A DNA stretch of 64,000 bases from Bacteroidales bacterium (GTDB lineage: Bacteria > Bacteroidota > Bacteroidia > Bacteroidales > ML635J-15): the NCBI GenBank assembly GCA_003249955.1, contig QKHS01000042.1, positions 1 through 64,000 on the forward strand. Reading direction: 5' to 3'. The notes under the pieces were generated by a model. The model did no database searches, was not told where the DNA came from, and saw only the letters and a list, made by a program, of their open reading frames with translations. Shown here piece after piece: positions 46,962 to 55,983 of the stretch. A program made the position numbers and the translations under genes. Within the stretch, counting starts at the first letter, position 1, and each line of letters begins with the position of its first letter.

Positions 46962-47900
46962 ATGCATAAAGAGATTATTAAATTTATAAAATCGATTTTA
47001 ATTTTTGCAGTAGCAGCATTTTTCTGTTATATAATCCTTATTTGCATATGGGGAGAGTTTATGCCGGAACAATTCAGAAAAAACCTGAATTACAAAATCG
47101 GATCAGGCGGGAATACTTTTTCACGATTTCAGGAAGCAAAAACTTTTGGAAAAACGGATATTGTTTTTCTTGGCTCATCACACACTTACCGGGGCTTCGA
47201 TCCAAGGATTTTCAAAAAACACGGATATTCATCATTTAATCTGGGGTCAAGTTCCCAAACGCCGGTTCAGACTCTTGCCCTGGTAAGGAGGTATATAGAT
47301 GTTCTTGATCCTGAAATGGTTATTTATGAAATATATCCCGGGTCTTTTACCGGTGACGGAGTAGAATCGGCTCTTGACATTATTGCAAATGATAAAAATG
47401 ACATAGAGTCAATAAAAATGGCTTTAAAAATAAATCATTTAAAAGTTTACAACACGCTAATATATGGTTTTTTCAGGGATATTACGGGACTGAATGAAAA
47501 CTTTCAGGACACAGCCACTGCAGGAACCAACAGATATGTATCCGGAGGATATGTAGAATGCAATGTTAAATTTTATAAGCATGAAAAACAACCTGTGAAA
47601 AATCTTGAATATAAAGACTTACAGTTAAGGTCGTTTGACAAAATCTGTAAAGAACTGAAAGATCGCGGGATTCGTCTGATTTTAGTCGAAGCTCCGGTTG
47701 GCAAAGAATTTTACAAAGCATACCGCAACAAAGATGTTTTTGACAAAAAGATGATGTCTTCAGCAGAATATTACAACTTTAACAACATAATGGAAGTTGA
47801 CGATTCCCTTCATTTTTATGACGCGCATCATTTAAATCAGGACGGAGTCGAATTATTCAACGAAAAACTTATAGAACTTGTGCTGAATAAACAACAATAA
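46962..47900 (+). CDS. SGNH-like acyltransferase/esterase partner of the MBOAT protein
   Basis: 312 residues. One N-terminal membrane anchor (about 9-31) places the rest in the periplasm. The SGNH pattern is visible: Ser in LGSSHTYRG (residues 70-77, S72-S73), Asn in NLGSSSQT, and the C-terminal Asp/His pair D287..H290 in YDAHHLNQDG. By analogy with DltD, AlgX or PatB, such a protein takes the acyl group from the MBOAT partner and places it on a polymer. The pair follows a single promoter. The polymer is unknown: Gram-negative wall, O-antigen and exopolysaccharide are all possible. Confidence 0.8.
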   Translation: MHKEIIKFIKSILIFAVAAFFCYIILICIWGEFMPEQFRKNLNYKIGSGGNTFSRFQEAKTFGKTDIVFLGSSHTYRGFDPRIFKKHGYSSFNLGSSSQTPVQTLALVRRYIDVLDPEMVIYEIYPGSFTGDGVESALDIIANDKNDIESIKMALKINHLKVYNTLIYGFFRDITGLNENFQDTATAGTNRYVSGGYVECNVKFYKHEKQPVKNLEYKDLQLRSFDKICKELKDRGIRLILVEAPVGKEFYKAYRNKDVFDKKMMSSAEYYNFNNIMEVDDSLHFYDAHHLNQDGVELFNEKLIELVLNKQQ

Positions 47901-47902
47901 TT

Positions 47903-48313
47903 CTAAAACTCCCTGCGTCTCTCTTTCTTTTCGGCATTCTCACGTTTTTGCTGTAATCTTTTTTCTTTTGAAGCCACTGTAGGTTTTGTTCCCGTTCTTA
48001 TTTTTTTTGGTTTAAGAACCTTGTTAATCAAAGCATAGAACTTTTCGCGTACCAGCTCTTTGTTTTCAAGCTGGCTTCTTGATGTCTGACAGGTCAGAAT
48101 AAGAACAGAATCATCCGAAATTTTAGATTTCAGCTTTTCTGAAATTATTGATTTTTGTGATTCACTAAGAATTACTGAATTAATAATACTGAACCTTAGT
48201 TCTGCTTTTGAATTAACTTTGTTTACATTTTGCCCTCCCGGGCCACTGCTACGTACAAAACTGAAATCAAGTTCCGCATCCAGCGTTCCGGTTTTAATTA
48301 TTTCATCTTCCAT
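47903..48313 (-). CDS. arfB: Ribosome rescue hydrolase ArfB
   Basis: 136 residues, a short RF1-like protein without the codon-recognition domain. SSGPGGQNVNKVNSKAELRF carries the catalytic GGQ near residue 27, and the Lys/Arg-rich tail (EKRLQQKRENAEKKERRRE) fits the ArfB tail that sits in the empty mRNA channel. By family it frees stalled ribosomes by hydrolysing peptidyl-tRNA. It overlaps the DUF3820 gene upstream by 11 bases and converges with the SGNH gene with 2 bases between stops. Confidence 0.95.
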   Translation of the reverse strand: MEDEIIKTGTLDAELDFSFVRSSGPGGQNVNKVNSKAELRFSIINSVILSESQKSIISEKLKSKISDDSVLILTCQTSRSQLENKELVREKFYALINKVLKPKKIRTGTKPTVASKEKRLQQKRENAEKKERRREF

Positions 48314-48524
48314 TACTGTTTCTCAAAGGTTTTAACAAGTACTCCAATCCGTTTAACCTGATTTCGTACATCGTGTTCATCAGCATTCCCAGTTTACCGG
48401 CCGGAAAACCTTTGGAATGGTACCAAACCAGATAATGTTCAGGCAGGTCACAAATCAGCTTTCCGGCATACTTCCCGAAAGGCATTTTAACTTTGACCAA
48501 ATCTAATAAAATACCACTATCCAT
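48303..48524 (-). CDS. DUF3820-family small protein
   Basis: 73 residues. The ATG at 48524 gives the family start with VKMPFGKYAGKLICDLPEHYLVWY, the hallmark of DUF3820 (also called putative quorum-sensing-regulated factor). An open-frame extension to 48587 adds an implausible hydrophobic N-terminus. The function is unknown. It overlaps arfB by 11 bases and is divergent from rsfS across 91 bases. Confidence 0.8.
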   Translation of the reverse strand: MDSGILLDLVKVKMPFGKYAGKLICDLPEHYLVWYHSKGFPAGKLGMLMNTMYEIRLNGLEYLLKPLRNSNGR

Positions 48525-48571
48525 AATGCCTGCCAAGATAATAAAAAAAATTACACCACGATTTAACAACA

Positions 48572-48601
48572 GTTGTAAGAACCACATTTTTTATATCTTT
48601 G
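48572..48601 (+). promoter_or_regulatory. Bacteroidota promoter, rsfS
   Basis: GTTG at 48572-48575, an 18-base spacer, then TATCTTTG at 48594-48601 followed by CAAAAAAA? (the CA run begins at 48602). The ATG lies 14 bases further. Confidence 0.6.
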
Positions 48602-48615
48602 CAAAAAAATATTTT

Positions 48616-48987
48616 ATGGTCAAAAAGAAAATAACTTCAGAGGTAACAGATTTACTATTAGCTATAAACGAATCAATGCTTGAAAAAAAAGCAGAAGATA
48701 TTTTAATTCTGGATCTCGGTAAAATTGAAAATGCGATAACACAATATTTTGTAATATGTACCGGGAATTCTCAAACACATGTAAATACAATCGCACAATA
48801 CATAGAGTACAACGTAAGAGCAAAGCTCAAAGACAGACCATGGAAGAAAGAAGGATTCGAAAATGCAGAGTGGGTCTTGCTTGATTATGTAAATGTTGTT
48901 GTTCATGTTTTTCAACCTCAGGCACGCGAATTTTACAGGCTCGAACAATTATGGGCAGATGCAGAACCCTTTATAACAAAAATTTAA
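48616..48987 (+). CDS. rsfS: Ribosomal silencing factor RsfS
   Basis: 123 residues, family length. KKAEDILILDLGKIENAITQYFVICTG and the DRPWKKEGFENAEWVLLDYVNVVVHVF block (of which short parts are conserved) fit RsfS/Iojap. It binds L14 on the large subunit and blocks subunit joining in starvation. The ATG at 48616 is fixed by the promoter just upstream; a longer open frame that begins at 48493 would overlap the divergent DUF3820 gene. It precedes ftsH and cdsA, a common order in the phylum. Confidence 0.94.
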   Translation: MVKKKITSEVTDLLLAINESMLEKKAEDILILDLGKIENAITQYFVICTGNSQTHVNTIAQYIEYNVRAKLKDRPWKKEGFENAEWVLLDYVNVVVHVFQPQAREFYRLEQLWADAEPFITKI

Positions 48988-49048
48988 CAAGCCTTACAAA
49001 ACAATTACAGATTATTTTAGTTTAAGTATTTGATTTATATAAAACGAA

Positions 49049-51052
49049 ATGGAAGAAAACAAAGGATTTGGAGACAATAGAAACCAGAAACCGAATCTCC
49101 CCGGTGGCACACCTCAGAACTCAAAAAACAGGATGTGGATATACATCATAATGTTTGCCGTTTTTTTGATTTTCTCTTTCATGGATTTTGGAGGTTCATC
49201 AAAAACGATAACCCGGAATCAGTTTGAAAAAGAAATTCTAAAGTCCGGTGATGTTGATAAGATTGTAATTGTCAACAAAGAAAGAGTTGACATCTATATC
49301 AAAGCAGACAAATTAAGCAAAGATAAATATAAAGATGTTGCCAAATCCGGACCTTTCGGGCTTGGCGGAAGCTCAGGACCTCATTATACTTTTGAAATCG
49401 GAGACTCAAAAGCATTTGAAGATCAGCTTAAGGAAGCTCAGGCAGACGTTGATCCGTCAAAAAGACTAATAGCTGAATATGATACTCAGCACAATTATAT
49501 GGGCGATATTCTGAGCTGGATTTTGCCTATAGCACTTCTTGTAGGATTATGGTTCCTTATTTTCCGTAAAATGAGTAGTGGCGGTGCAGGCGGGAACCAG
49601 ATTTTCAATATCGGCAAATCGAAAGCACAGGTATTTGATAAAGAACGCAGAGTTCAGGTTAATTTTAACGATGTTGCCGGACTTGAAGAAGCAAAAGTTG
49701 AAATTATGGAAATTGTAGATTTCCTTAAAAATTCAGCGAAATACACAAAACTCGGTGGTAAAATACCTAAAGGAGCGTTACTGGTTGGCCCTCCCGGAAC
49801 AGGAAAAACTTTACTGGCAAAAGCCGTTGCAGGAGAAGCAAATGTGCCGTTTTTCTCATTAAGCGGAAGCGACTTCGTTGAGATGTTCGTAGGTGTTGGT
49901 GCATCAAGAGTAAGAGATTTATTTAAACAGGCAAAGTCAAAAGCTCCTTGTATAATTTTTATTGATGAAATTGATGCAATTGGCCGTGCAAGAGGGAAAA
50001 ATCCTAATTTCGGATCAAATGACGAAAGAGAAAACACTCTCAATCAGCTTTTAACCGAGATGGACGGATTCGACACCAACAGCGGGGTTATAATTTTAGC
50101 CGCAACAAACCGTGCCGACATACTTGATAAAGCATTAATGAGAGCAGGACGTTTTGACAGACAGATTCATCTGGAATTACCGGATATAGTTGAACGTGAA
50201 GCAATTTTTAAAGTTCATACCCGTACGCTTAAAATGTCTCCCGATGTTGAAGTTGAATTTATGGCAAAACAAACTCCGGGATTCAGCGGGGCAGACATTG
50301 CAAACGTTTGCAACGAAGCAGCTCTTATTGCAGCCAGAAGCGACAAAAAACATATCGAAAGACAAGATTTCCTTGATGCTGTTGACAGGATTATAGGCGG
50401 ACTTGAACGCAAAAGTAAAATAATTTCTCAGTTGGAGAAGAAAACCATAGCATTCCACGAAGCAGGCCATGCAACTGTTAGCTGGCTTCTCGAACATGCC
50501 AATCCATTGCTTAAAGTTACTATTATTCCACGTGGCAGAGCTTTGGGTGCAGCGTGGTATCTTCCCGAAGAAAGATCAATTACAACAAAGGAACAACTGC
50601 TTGACGAAATGTGCTCTGCCCTTGGCGGACGCGCCAGTGAAGAGTTAAATTTCGGTAAAGTATCTACCGGAGCACTGAATGATCTGGAAAGAGTAACCAA
50701 ACAGGCATTTGCTATGGTTGGATTTTTCGGAATGAGCGATAAAGTAGGAAATCTGTCTTACTACGATTCTTCAGGACAGAACGAATATGGTTTTACCAAA
50801 CCTTACAGCGAAAAAACGGCAGAATTGCTTGATAACGAGGTAAAAACAATGGTGGAAGAGCAATATCTTCGTGCATTGAAAGTTTTGAGAGACAACACTG
50901 CCGGCCTTACACAACTTGCAGAAACTCTTCTCGAAAAAGAAGTAATTTTCGGAGAAGATCTTGAAAAGATATTTGGAAAACGTTGCGGAGATAAATCTGT
51001 AGCAACGGATACTGAAATAATTGCTGACACTGATATTATAAAAGAGGATTAA
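49049..51052 (+). CDS. ftsH: ATP-dependent zinc metalloprotease FtsH
   Basis: 667 residues. Two membrane helices (about 29-46 and 150-170) flank a periplasmic domain. The AAA+ module has Walker A GPPGTGKT (residues 247-254), Walker [12 protein letters not shown] and the SRH near [10 protein letters not shown]. The peptidase has the Zn site HEAGH at residues 470-474. FtsH removes damaged membrane proteins and, in other bacteria, controls lipid A synthesis through LpxC. It lies 61 bases after rsfS and 29 before cdsA. Confidence 0.98.
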   Translation: MEENKGFGDNRNQKPNLPGGTPQNSKNRMWIYIIMFAVFLIFSFMDFGGSSKTITRNQFEKEILKSGDVDKIVIVNKERVDIYIKADKLSKDKYKDVAKSGPFGLGGSSGPHYTFEIGDSKAFEDQLKEAQADVDPSKRLIAEYDTQHNYMGDILSWILPIALLVGLWFLIFRKMSSGGAGGNQIFNIGKSKAQVFDKERRVQVNFNDVAGLEEAKVEIMEIVDFLKNSAKYTKLGGKIPKGALLVGPPGTGKTLLAKAVAGEANVPFFSLSGSDFVEMFVGVGASRVRDLFKQAKSKAPCIIFIDEIDAIGRARGKNPNFGSNDERENTLNQLLTEMDGFDTNSGVIILAATNRADILDKALMRAGRFDRQIHLELPDIVEREAIFKVHTRTLKMSPDVEVEFMAKQTPGFSGADIANVCNEAALIAARSDKKHIERQDFLDAVDRIIGGLERKSKIISQLEKKTIAFHEAGHATVSWLLEHANPLLKVTIIPRGRALGAAWYLPEERSITTKEQLLDEMCSALGGRASEELNFGKVSTGALNDLERVTKQAFAMVGFFGMSDKVGNLSYYDSSGQNEYGFTKPYSEKTAELLDNEVKTMVEEQYLRALKVLRDNTAGLTQLAETLLEKEVIFGEDLEKIFGKRCGDKSVATDTEIIADTDIIKED

Positions 51053-51081
51053 TCAAAAGAACTCTTAAACAAAATGAAATT

Positions 51082-51924
51082 TTGAATAATTTATTTAAAA
51101 GAACGCTTACCGGTATCCTGTTTGTCTCTGCAACAACAGCATTGATTCTGATAAATCAGTGGACTTTTCTTGCATTTCTCTTAATATCAAACGTCTGGCT
51201 TAACATTGAGTTTTTACGCATTGTAAAATCCGACGACTCCAGCCCCTCATCATTTTCTACAATTATTACAGGATGTTTTGCCATAATTCTTGCATTTGCA
51301 GGATACTATTACAACCTTAATACAGCTTTGTACTGGCTGATACTTGTACCGGCACTATTCATTTTTATCGAAGAGCTTTTTCAGGACAAGAAAAATCCTA
51401 TACGCAATATTTCATTTGCAATTATGTCTCTGTTCTACATTACACTTCCCCTTATATTGTCAATGCAGTTAGTTACCGGCAACTTATTTTATTTTCAGAT
51501 TGCAGAAAAAAACTTTCAGCCGGAATTGCTTATAGGTGTTATGGTTCTTATCTGGATATTCGACAGTATGGCTTATCTCACCGGAGTACCTCTGGGAAAA
51601 CACAAAATGTTTGTAAGGGTGTCTCCTAAAAAATCGTGGGAAGGAACTATAGGTGGAGCTGTTTTTACTATTGCAGCAGGATTCTTTATGCATCATTTTA
51701 TCCCTGTAATAAACAATTATGATTGGGTTGCCATTGCTGTACTGGCGGTAGTCTTCGGGACTATAGGAGATCTTATAGAATCATTGTTCAAACGAAGTAT
51801 AAACGTAAAGGATTCCGGCGAATTTTTACCAGGACACGGCGGACTTCTCGACAGACTGGACAGTTACATATTTACCATCCCATGGATTTTTATTTATTTT
51901 ATTGTTAGGGATGTGTTGATTTAA
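51082..51924 (+). CDS. cdsA: Phosphatidate cytidylyltransferase
   Basis: 280 residues, about seven membrane helices. The CdsA signature SLFKRSINVKDSGEFLPGHG continues as GLLDRLD, complete with the metal-binding Asp. It makes CDP-diacylglycerol, the branch point for phospholipids. The start is a TTG: no in-frame ATG or GTG lies near the N-terminus, and an ATG at 51074 is out of frame and meets a stop after two more codons. It ends the rsfS-ftsH-cdsA unit. The downstream 224-base gap holds a direct repeat. Confidence 0.93.
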   Translation: MNNLFKRTLTGILFVSATTALILINQWTFLAFLLISNVWLNIEFLRIVKSDDSSPSSFSTIITGCFAIILAFAGYYYNLNTALYWLILVPALFIFIEELFQDKKNPIRNISFAIMSLFYITLPLILSMQLVTGNLFYFQIAEKNFQPELLIGVMVLIWIFDSMAYLTGVPLGKHKMFVRVSPKKSWEGTIGGAVFTIAAGFFMHHFIPVINNYDWVAIAVLAVVFGTIGDLIESLFKRSINVKDSGEFLPGHGGLLDRLDSYIFTIPWIFIYFIVRDVLI

Positions 51925-51944
51925 GGCATACCAACAACAATATT

Positions 51945-52000
51945 TGTTACAAACTGACGGTATATTTTCCACTTTTCTGTCACAAACTGACGGTACATTT
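51945..52000 (+). repeat. Two 23-bp direct repeats, 33-bp offset, upstream of asnS
   Basis: TGTTACAAACTGACGGTATATTT at 51945-51967 (quoted here only by its core ACAAACTGACGGTA) recurs at 51978-52000 with two mismatches. The offset of 33 bases is about three helical turns. The second copy holds a small dyad, GTCA CAAAC TGAC. It lies after cdsA and about 120 bases before the asnS -7 element. Confidence 0.8.
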
Positions 52001-52121
52001 ATTTCCCTTTCCCAGGCTAATGTCACGATAGTATTTAACACCAATTCTATCATGGATTTCAATAGCATAACAACCTGTGATGATTTTACGGATTCCCTTT
52101 TTAAAATTATCAGAAATTTCT

Positions 52122-52129
52122 TATTTTTG
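52122..52129 (+). promoter_or_regulatory. Bacteroidota -7 element, asnS
   Basis: TATTTTTG followed by CTG, 19 bases before the ATG at 52149. Confidence 0.5.
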
Positions 52130-52148
52130 CTGCCTAAATTAATTAAAA

Positions 52149-53591
52149 ATGAAAAGGATAAAGATTGCAGATGTTCTTAAATCAGAAAGTTTTGGAAATG
52201 AAATTCTGGTTAAAGGCTGGGTTAGAACCAAAAGAGTAAGTAAAAACGTATGTTTTATTGCATTAAACGACGGTTCCACAATCAATAATCTGCAGATAGT
52301 AATTGACGTAACACCAGAGATGGAAGAGTTACTTGCAAAAATCCATACAGGAGCATCGCTTTCCGTTTTGGGAAAAACAGTTGAATCGGCCGGCAGTGGA
52401 CAAAAAGTCGAATTACAATGCATAAATCCTGAAATTCTCGGACAGGCAAATCCTGATGAATATCCTTTACAGCCAAAACGTCACAGTCTTGAGTTTTTAC
52501 GCGAAATAGCACATTTGCGCTTCAGGACAAATACATTTTCTGCTGTTTTCAGAATAAGACATGCAATGACATTTGCTATCCATAAATTCTTTAACGACAA
52601 AGGATTCAGCAATATACATACGCCGATTATTACAGGGTCGGATGCAGAAGGTGCCGGTGAAATGTTTCAGGTTACAACCCTGGACATTGAAAAAATGCCG
52701 AGAACCGAAGATGGCAAAATTGATTACACTCAGGATTTCTTTGGCAAAATGACAAACCTCACAGTGTCGGGTCAGCTCGAAGCAGAACTTGCAGCTATGG
52801 GGCTATCAGAGGTTTACACTTTCGGCCCTACTTTCCGTGCCGAGAACTCAAACACTGCACGCCATCTTGCTGAATTCTGGATGATTGAACCTGAAATGGC
52901 TTTCTACGATATTAACGACGACATGGATCTTGCCGAGGAAATGTTGCAGTATCTTGTAAAATATGCTCTCGAAAACTGTCGCGAAGATCTGGAATTCCTT
53001 CACAAACGTCGTGAAGAAGAGCAAAAACAAAAACCTCAGAACGAAAGAGACAGCATGGGACTTATTGACAGGCTCGAATTTGTTGTGGCAAACGAGTTTG
53101 CAAGAGTAACTTATACCGAAGCTATTGACATTCTGAAAAATTCCAATGCCAATAAAAAAGGCCAGTTTGCATATCCTGTTGAATCGTGGGGAACAGATTT
53201 ACAAAGCGAACACGAAAGATATCTTGTGGAAAAACATTACAAAAAACCAGTTATTCTCATTGACTATCCAAAAGAAATTAAGGCCTTCTATATGAAGCAA
53301 AATGAAGATGGAAAGACTGTAAGAGCAATGGATGTCCTTTTCCCGCAGATTGGCGAAATTATCGGAGGCTCTCAGCGTGAAGAAGATTATGAAAAGCTTT
53401 TGAACAGGATAAACGAAATGCACATTCCAGAAAAAGATATGTGGTGGTATCTCGAAACCCGTAAATTCGGAACTGTACCTCACAGCGGTTTTGGGTTAGG
53501 CTTCGAAAGACTTATGCTTTTTGTTACAGGAATGGGTAATATCAGAGACGTTATTCCATTCCCGAGAACTCCTAAAAATGCAGAATTTTAA
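52149..53591 (+). CDS. asnS: Asparaginyl-tRNA synthetase
   Basis: 480 residues. This class IIb enzyme charges tRNA(Asn). An N-terminal OB-fold anticodon domain (1-110) has [28 protein letters not shown] strands. The catalytic domain has motif 2 [20 protein letters not shown] and motif 3 [16 protein letters not shown]. The residues before motif 2 and the DPxx pattern separate it from AspRS. Together with asnB this cell can make asparagine and charge it directly. It has its own promoter after the cdsA gap; the following rpoN gene also has a separate -7 element. Confidence 0.96.
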   Translation: MKRIKIADVLKSESFGNEILVKGWVRTKRVSKNVCFIALNDGSTINNLQIVIDVTPEMEELLAKIHTGASLSVLGKTVESAGSGQKVELQCINPEILGQANPDEYPLQPKRHSLEFLREIAHLRFRTNTFSAVFRIRHAMTFAIHKFFNDKGFSNIHTPIITGSDAEGAGEMFQVTTLDIEKMPRTEDGKIDYTQDFFGKMTNLTVSGQLEAELAAMGLSEVYTFGPTFRAENSNTARHLAEFWMIEPEMAFYDINDDMDLAEEMLQYLVKYALENCREDLEFLHKRREEEQKQKPQNERDSMGLIDRLEFVVANEFARVTYTEAIDILKNSNANKKGQFAYPVESWGTDLQSEHERYLVEKHYKKPVILIDYPKEIKAFYMKQNEDGKTVRAMDVLFPQIGEIIGGSQREEDYEKLLNRINEMHIPEKDMWWYLETRKFGTVPHSGFGLGFERLMLFVTGMGNIRDVIPFPRTPKNAEF

Positions 53592-53618
53592 TTAATGCTT
53601 TTGAATTAAAATTTTTTG

Positions 53619-53626
53619 TATTTTTG
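53619..53626 (+). promoter_or_regulatory. Bacteroidota -7 element, rpoN operon
   Basis: TATTTTTG, 19 bases before the rpoN ATG; TTTG at 53600-53603 is a possible -33 element with a short 15-base spacer. Confidence 0.5.
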
Positions 53627-53645
53627 AGAATCAGCTAATTAGACT

Positions 53646-55103
53646 ATGTTAAAACAGAATTTACAGCAAAAACTGTTACAGAAACTTTCACCGCAGCAAA
53701 TACAGATGATTAAGCTGCTGGAGTTGCCTACTCTCCAACTGGAGCAAAGGATAAAAAAAGAACTTGAAGAAAATCCTGCTCTGGACGAATGTCAGGATGA
53801 TGAAGATGATGTATATTCTGAGGACAACAATGACAATGACGACGATAATAACAACGATGACGATGAGTTTTCATTCGAAGATTATATCGGCGACGATGAC
53901 GAAATCCCTTCTTATAAGCTGAACACCAACAACACATCTAAAGACGACGAACATAAAGAAATTCCGTATTCTGCTTCAAAATCTTTTCATGAACATCTGT
54001 CAGAGCAGCTTGTGATGAAAGAAGTAACAGAACGTGAAAAGCTTCTGGCAGTTTTCCTTATCGGAAATATTGATGACGACGGTTACCTCAGACGTGAACT
54101 TGAAGCTATTGTTGACGATATTGCTTTTTCTCAAAACATTACTGTAACCGAAGAAGAACTTCAAACCACGCTGGAAATTATTCAGGAACTGGACCCTGCA
54201 GGAGTCGGAGCACAAAACCTTCAGGAATGCCTTGTATTGCAGCTTGAAAGAAAAGAAAACCAGACAGATACGGTAAGACTGGCAAAAAAAATACTTCTTG
54301 AGTGTTTTGATGAGTTTACAAAAAAACACTACCCTAAAATTATGTCTAAATGCAGCATTGACGAAGGCACTTTAAAGTCTGCTGTAGATGTTATCTTAAA
54401 GCTAAATCCGAAACCAGGCAGTTCTTTCGGAGAACCTCAGACCAGATCTATACACGCCATAATACCTGATTTCATTCTTGATACCCAGGACGGGAAAATT
54501 GAAATTTCCTTAAATTCCAGAAATGCACCGGATCTTAGAATAAGCAAAAGCTTTTCGCAGATGATGGAAGAATATGCGGCAAATAAAAACAGCGGACGCG
54601 GAGATAAAGAAGCTTTGGTATTTATCAAGCAAAAACTGGACTCTGCAAAATGGTTTATTGATGCAATTGTTCAAAGACAAAACACATTACTTTTTACAAT
54701 GAATGCAATTGCCGAATTTCAAAAAGCATTCTTCCTGAGCGGAGACGAAACAGATCTTAAACCTATGATTCTGAAGGATATTGCAGAAGTTACGGGTCTT
54801 GATATATCAACGGTATCGAGAGTTGCTAATTCCAAATATGTTGCAACCCCATATGGTAATTATTCCCTTAAATACTTTTTCAGCGAAGGTATGCAAACAG
54901 AATCGGGAGAAGAAGTCTCGACAAGGGAAATAAAACAAATTCTAAAAGATTGTATCGAAGCTGAGAACAAAACAAAGCCCCTTACAGATGATAAGCTTGC
55001 AGAAATACTTAAGTCAAAAGGTTATCACATAGCAAGGCGCACAGTAGCAAAATATCGCGAACAACTGGAAATCCCGGTTGCCAGACTAAGAAAGGAATTA
55101 TAA
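53646..55103 (+). CDS. rpoN: RNA polymerase sigma-54 factor
   Basis: 485 residues. Region I is the Gln- and Leu-rich start (LQQKLLQKLSPQQIQMIKLL). Region II is an unusually acidic run of Asp, Glu and Asn, about residues 53-97. Region III holds the core-binding and DNA-binding parts, and the RpoN box is ARRTVAKYRE near residue 465. Sigma-54 recognises -24/-12 promoters and needs an AAA+ enhancer-binding activator. No such activator is encoded in this window. Its stop overlaps the next ATG as TAATG, opening a five-gene unit. Confidence 0.97.
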   Translation: MLKQNLQQKLLQKLSPQQIQMIKLLELPTLQLEQRIKKELEENPALDECQDDEDDVYSEDNNDNDDDNNNDDDEFSFEDYIGDDDEIPSYKLNTNNTSKDDEHKEIPYSASKSFHEHLSEQLVMKEVTEREKLLAVFLIGNIDDDGYLRRELEAIVDDIAFSQNITVTEEELQTTLEIIQELDPAGVGAQNLQECLVLQLERKENQTDTVRLAKKILLECFDEFTKKHYPKIMSKCSIDEGTLKSAVDVILKLNPKPGSSFGEPQTRSIHAIIPDFILDTQDGKIEISLNSRNAPDLRISKSFSQMMEEYAANKNSGRGDKEALVFIKQKLDSAKWFIDAIVQRQNTLLFTMNAIAEFQKAFFLSGDETDLKPMILKDIAEVTGLDISTVSRVANSKYVATPYGNYSLKYFFSEGMQTESGEEVSTREIKQILKDCIEAENKTKPLTDDKLAEILKSKGYHIARRTVAKYREQLEIPVARLRKEL

Positions 55104-55726
55104 TGCAAAAAGAGCGCATTTACACTTATCTGGCAAAAGGCATCAGCTACATATTCCACCCGCTGTTAATGTCTGTTTATGCTGTTATCGCCGTTTTCAA
55201 TTCAGGACACTATCTGAGTGTTGTAAATCATGGCGTAAGAAATACCATATACTCAATTTATTTTATTCTTACTTTTATTATCCCGGCACTGTTTGTTCCC
55301 GTTTTATACTTTTTCGGAATGATTTCGAAACTTGAAATAGATATTCGCAAAGAAAGACTACTGCCACTTTTAACAGTTTCAATAATGTATGCGCTGGGAT
55401 GGTATTTTATGAGCCGGATTTCAATGCCTCCTATTCTGCTTAATATAATTCTGGCTTCTCTGGTAACTGTAATTCTGGCTTTCTTCATAACAATTTTCTG
55501 GAAAATAAGCCTCCATAGTATGGGCATAGGCGGATTACTGGGATTTGTTGTTTATTTAGCCAATATTAAAGATTTATCTGTATTATTCATCGGGTTTATA
55601 ATAATTCTGGCCGCCGGATTAGTAGGCACTGCACGTTTATATCTTAAGAGACATAGTCCGGCACAGGTATATACAGGATACTTTTCAGGATTTATTGCCG
55701 TTTATATTTCAATGCTTATTTTTTAA
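55103..55726 (+). CDS. Degenerate PAP2-like membrane protein
   Basis: 207 residues, six hydrophobic segments. The last two thirds resemble a PAP2 phosphatase: KISLHSMGIGGLLGF replaces the PSGH block, and ARLYLKRHSPAQVYTGYFSG replaces the SRxxxxxHxxxD block. One His of each block is kept, but the final Asp is Gln and the first motif KxxxxxxRP is not clear. It may have lost phosphatase activity or act on an unusual substrate. The function is unknown. It is coupled to rpoN by TAATG and lies 2 bases before the DUF4834 gene. Confidence 0.7.
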   Translation: MQKERIYTYLAKGISYIFHPLLMSVYAVIAVFNSGHYLSVVNHGVRNTIYSIYFILTFIIPALFVPVLYFFGMISKLEIDIRKERLLPLLTVSIMYALGWYFMSRISMPPILLNIILASLVTVILAFFITIFWKISLHSMGIGGLLGFVVYLANIKDLSVLFIGFIIILAAGLVGTARLYLKRHSPAQVYTGYFSGFIAVYISMLIF

Positions 55727-55728
55727 TT

Positions 55729-55983
55729 ATGTGGTTTCTTAAATTTCTGCTGTTTATTGTAATTATTTATGTCGTTGGTTACCTTTTCTTCAGGTTTGCC
55801 CTGCCATGGATATTAAAAAGATTTGTAAGAAAAATTGCAAAAAAAATGAATGTCCCATTCGAAGAACCGCCAAAAAAGAAAAAAACGGGAGAAATCAACA
55901 TTGATTATGTACCCGAAAATAACACCAATGAAAACCAAAAGAATGTTGACGGAGAATATGTCGATTTTGAAGAAATAAAATAA
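55729..55983 (+). CDS. DUF4834-family small membrane protein
   Basis: 84 residues. One N-terminal membrane helix (4-28) is followed by a basic stretch (KRFVRKIAKKM) and an acidic tail. This matches the DUF4834 family of the phylum, of unknown function. The topology suggests that the tail is cytoplasmic. It is packed between the PAP2-like gene (2 bases) and the FkbM gene (0 bases). Confidence 0.8.
   Translation: MWFLKFLLFIVIIYVVGYLFFRFALPWILKRFVRKIAKKMNVPFEEPPKKKKTGEINIDYVPENNTNENQKNVDGEYVDFEEIK

Noticed and set aside
48493..48615. Longer rsfS start
   Set aside because: It overlaps the divergent DUF3820 gene and the rsfS promoter.
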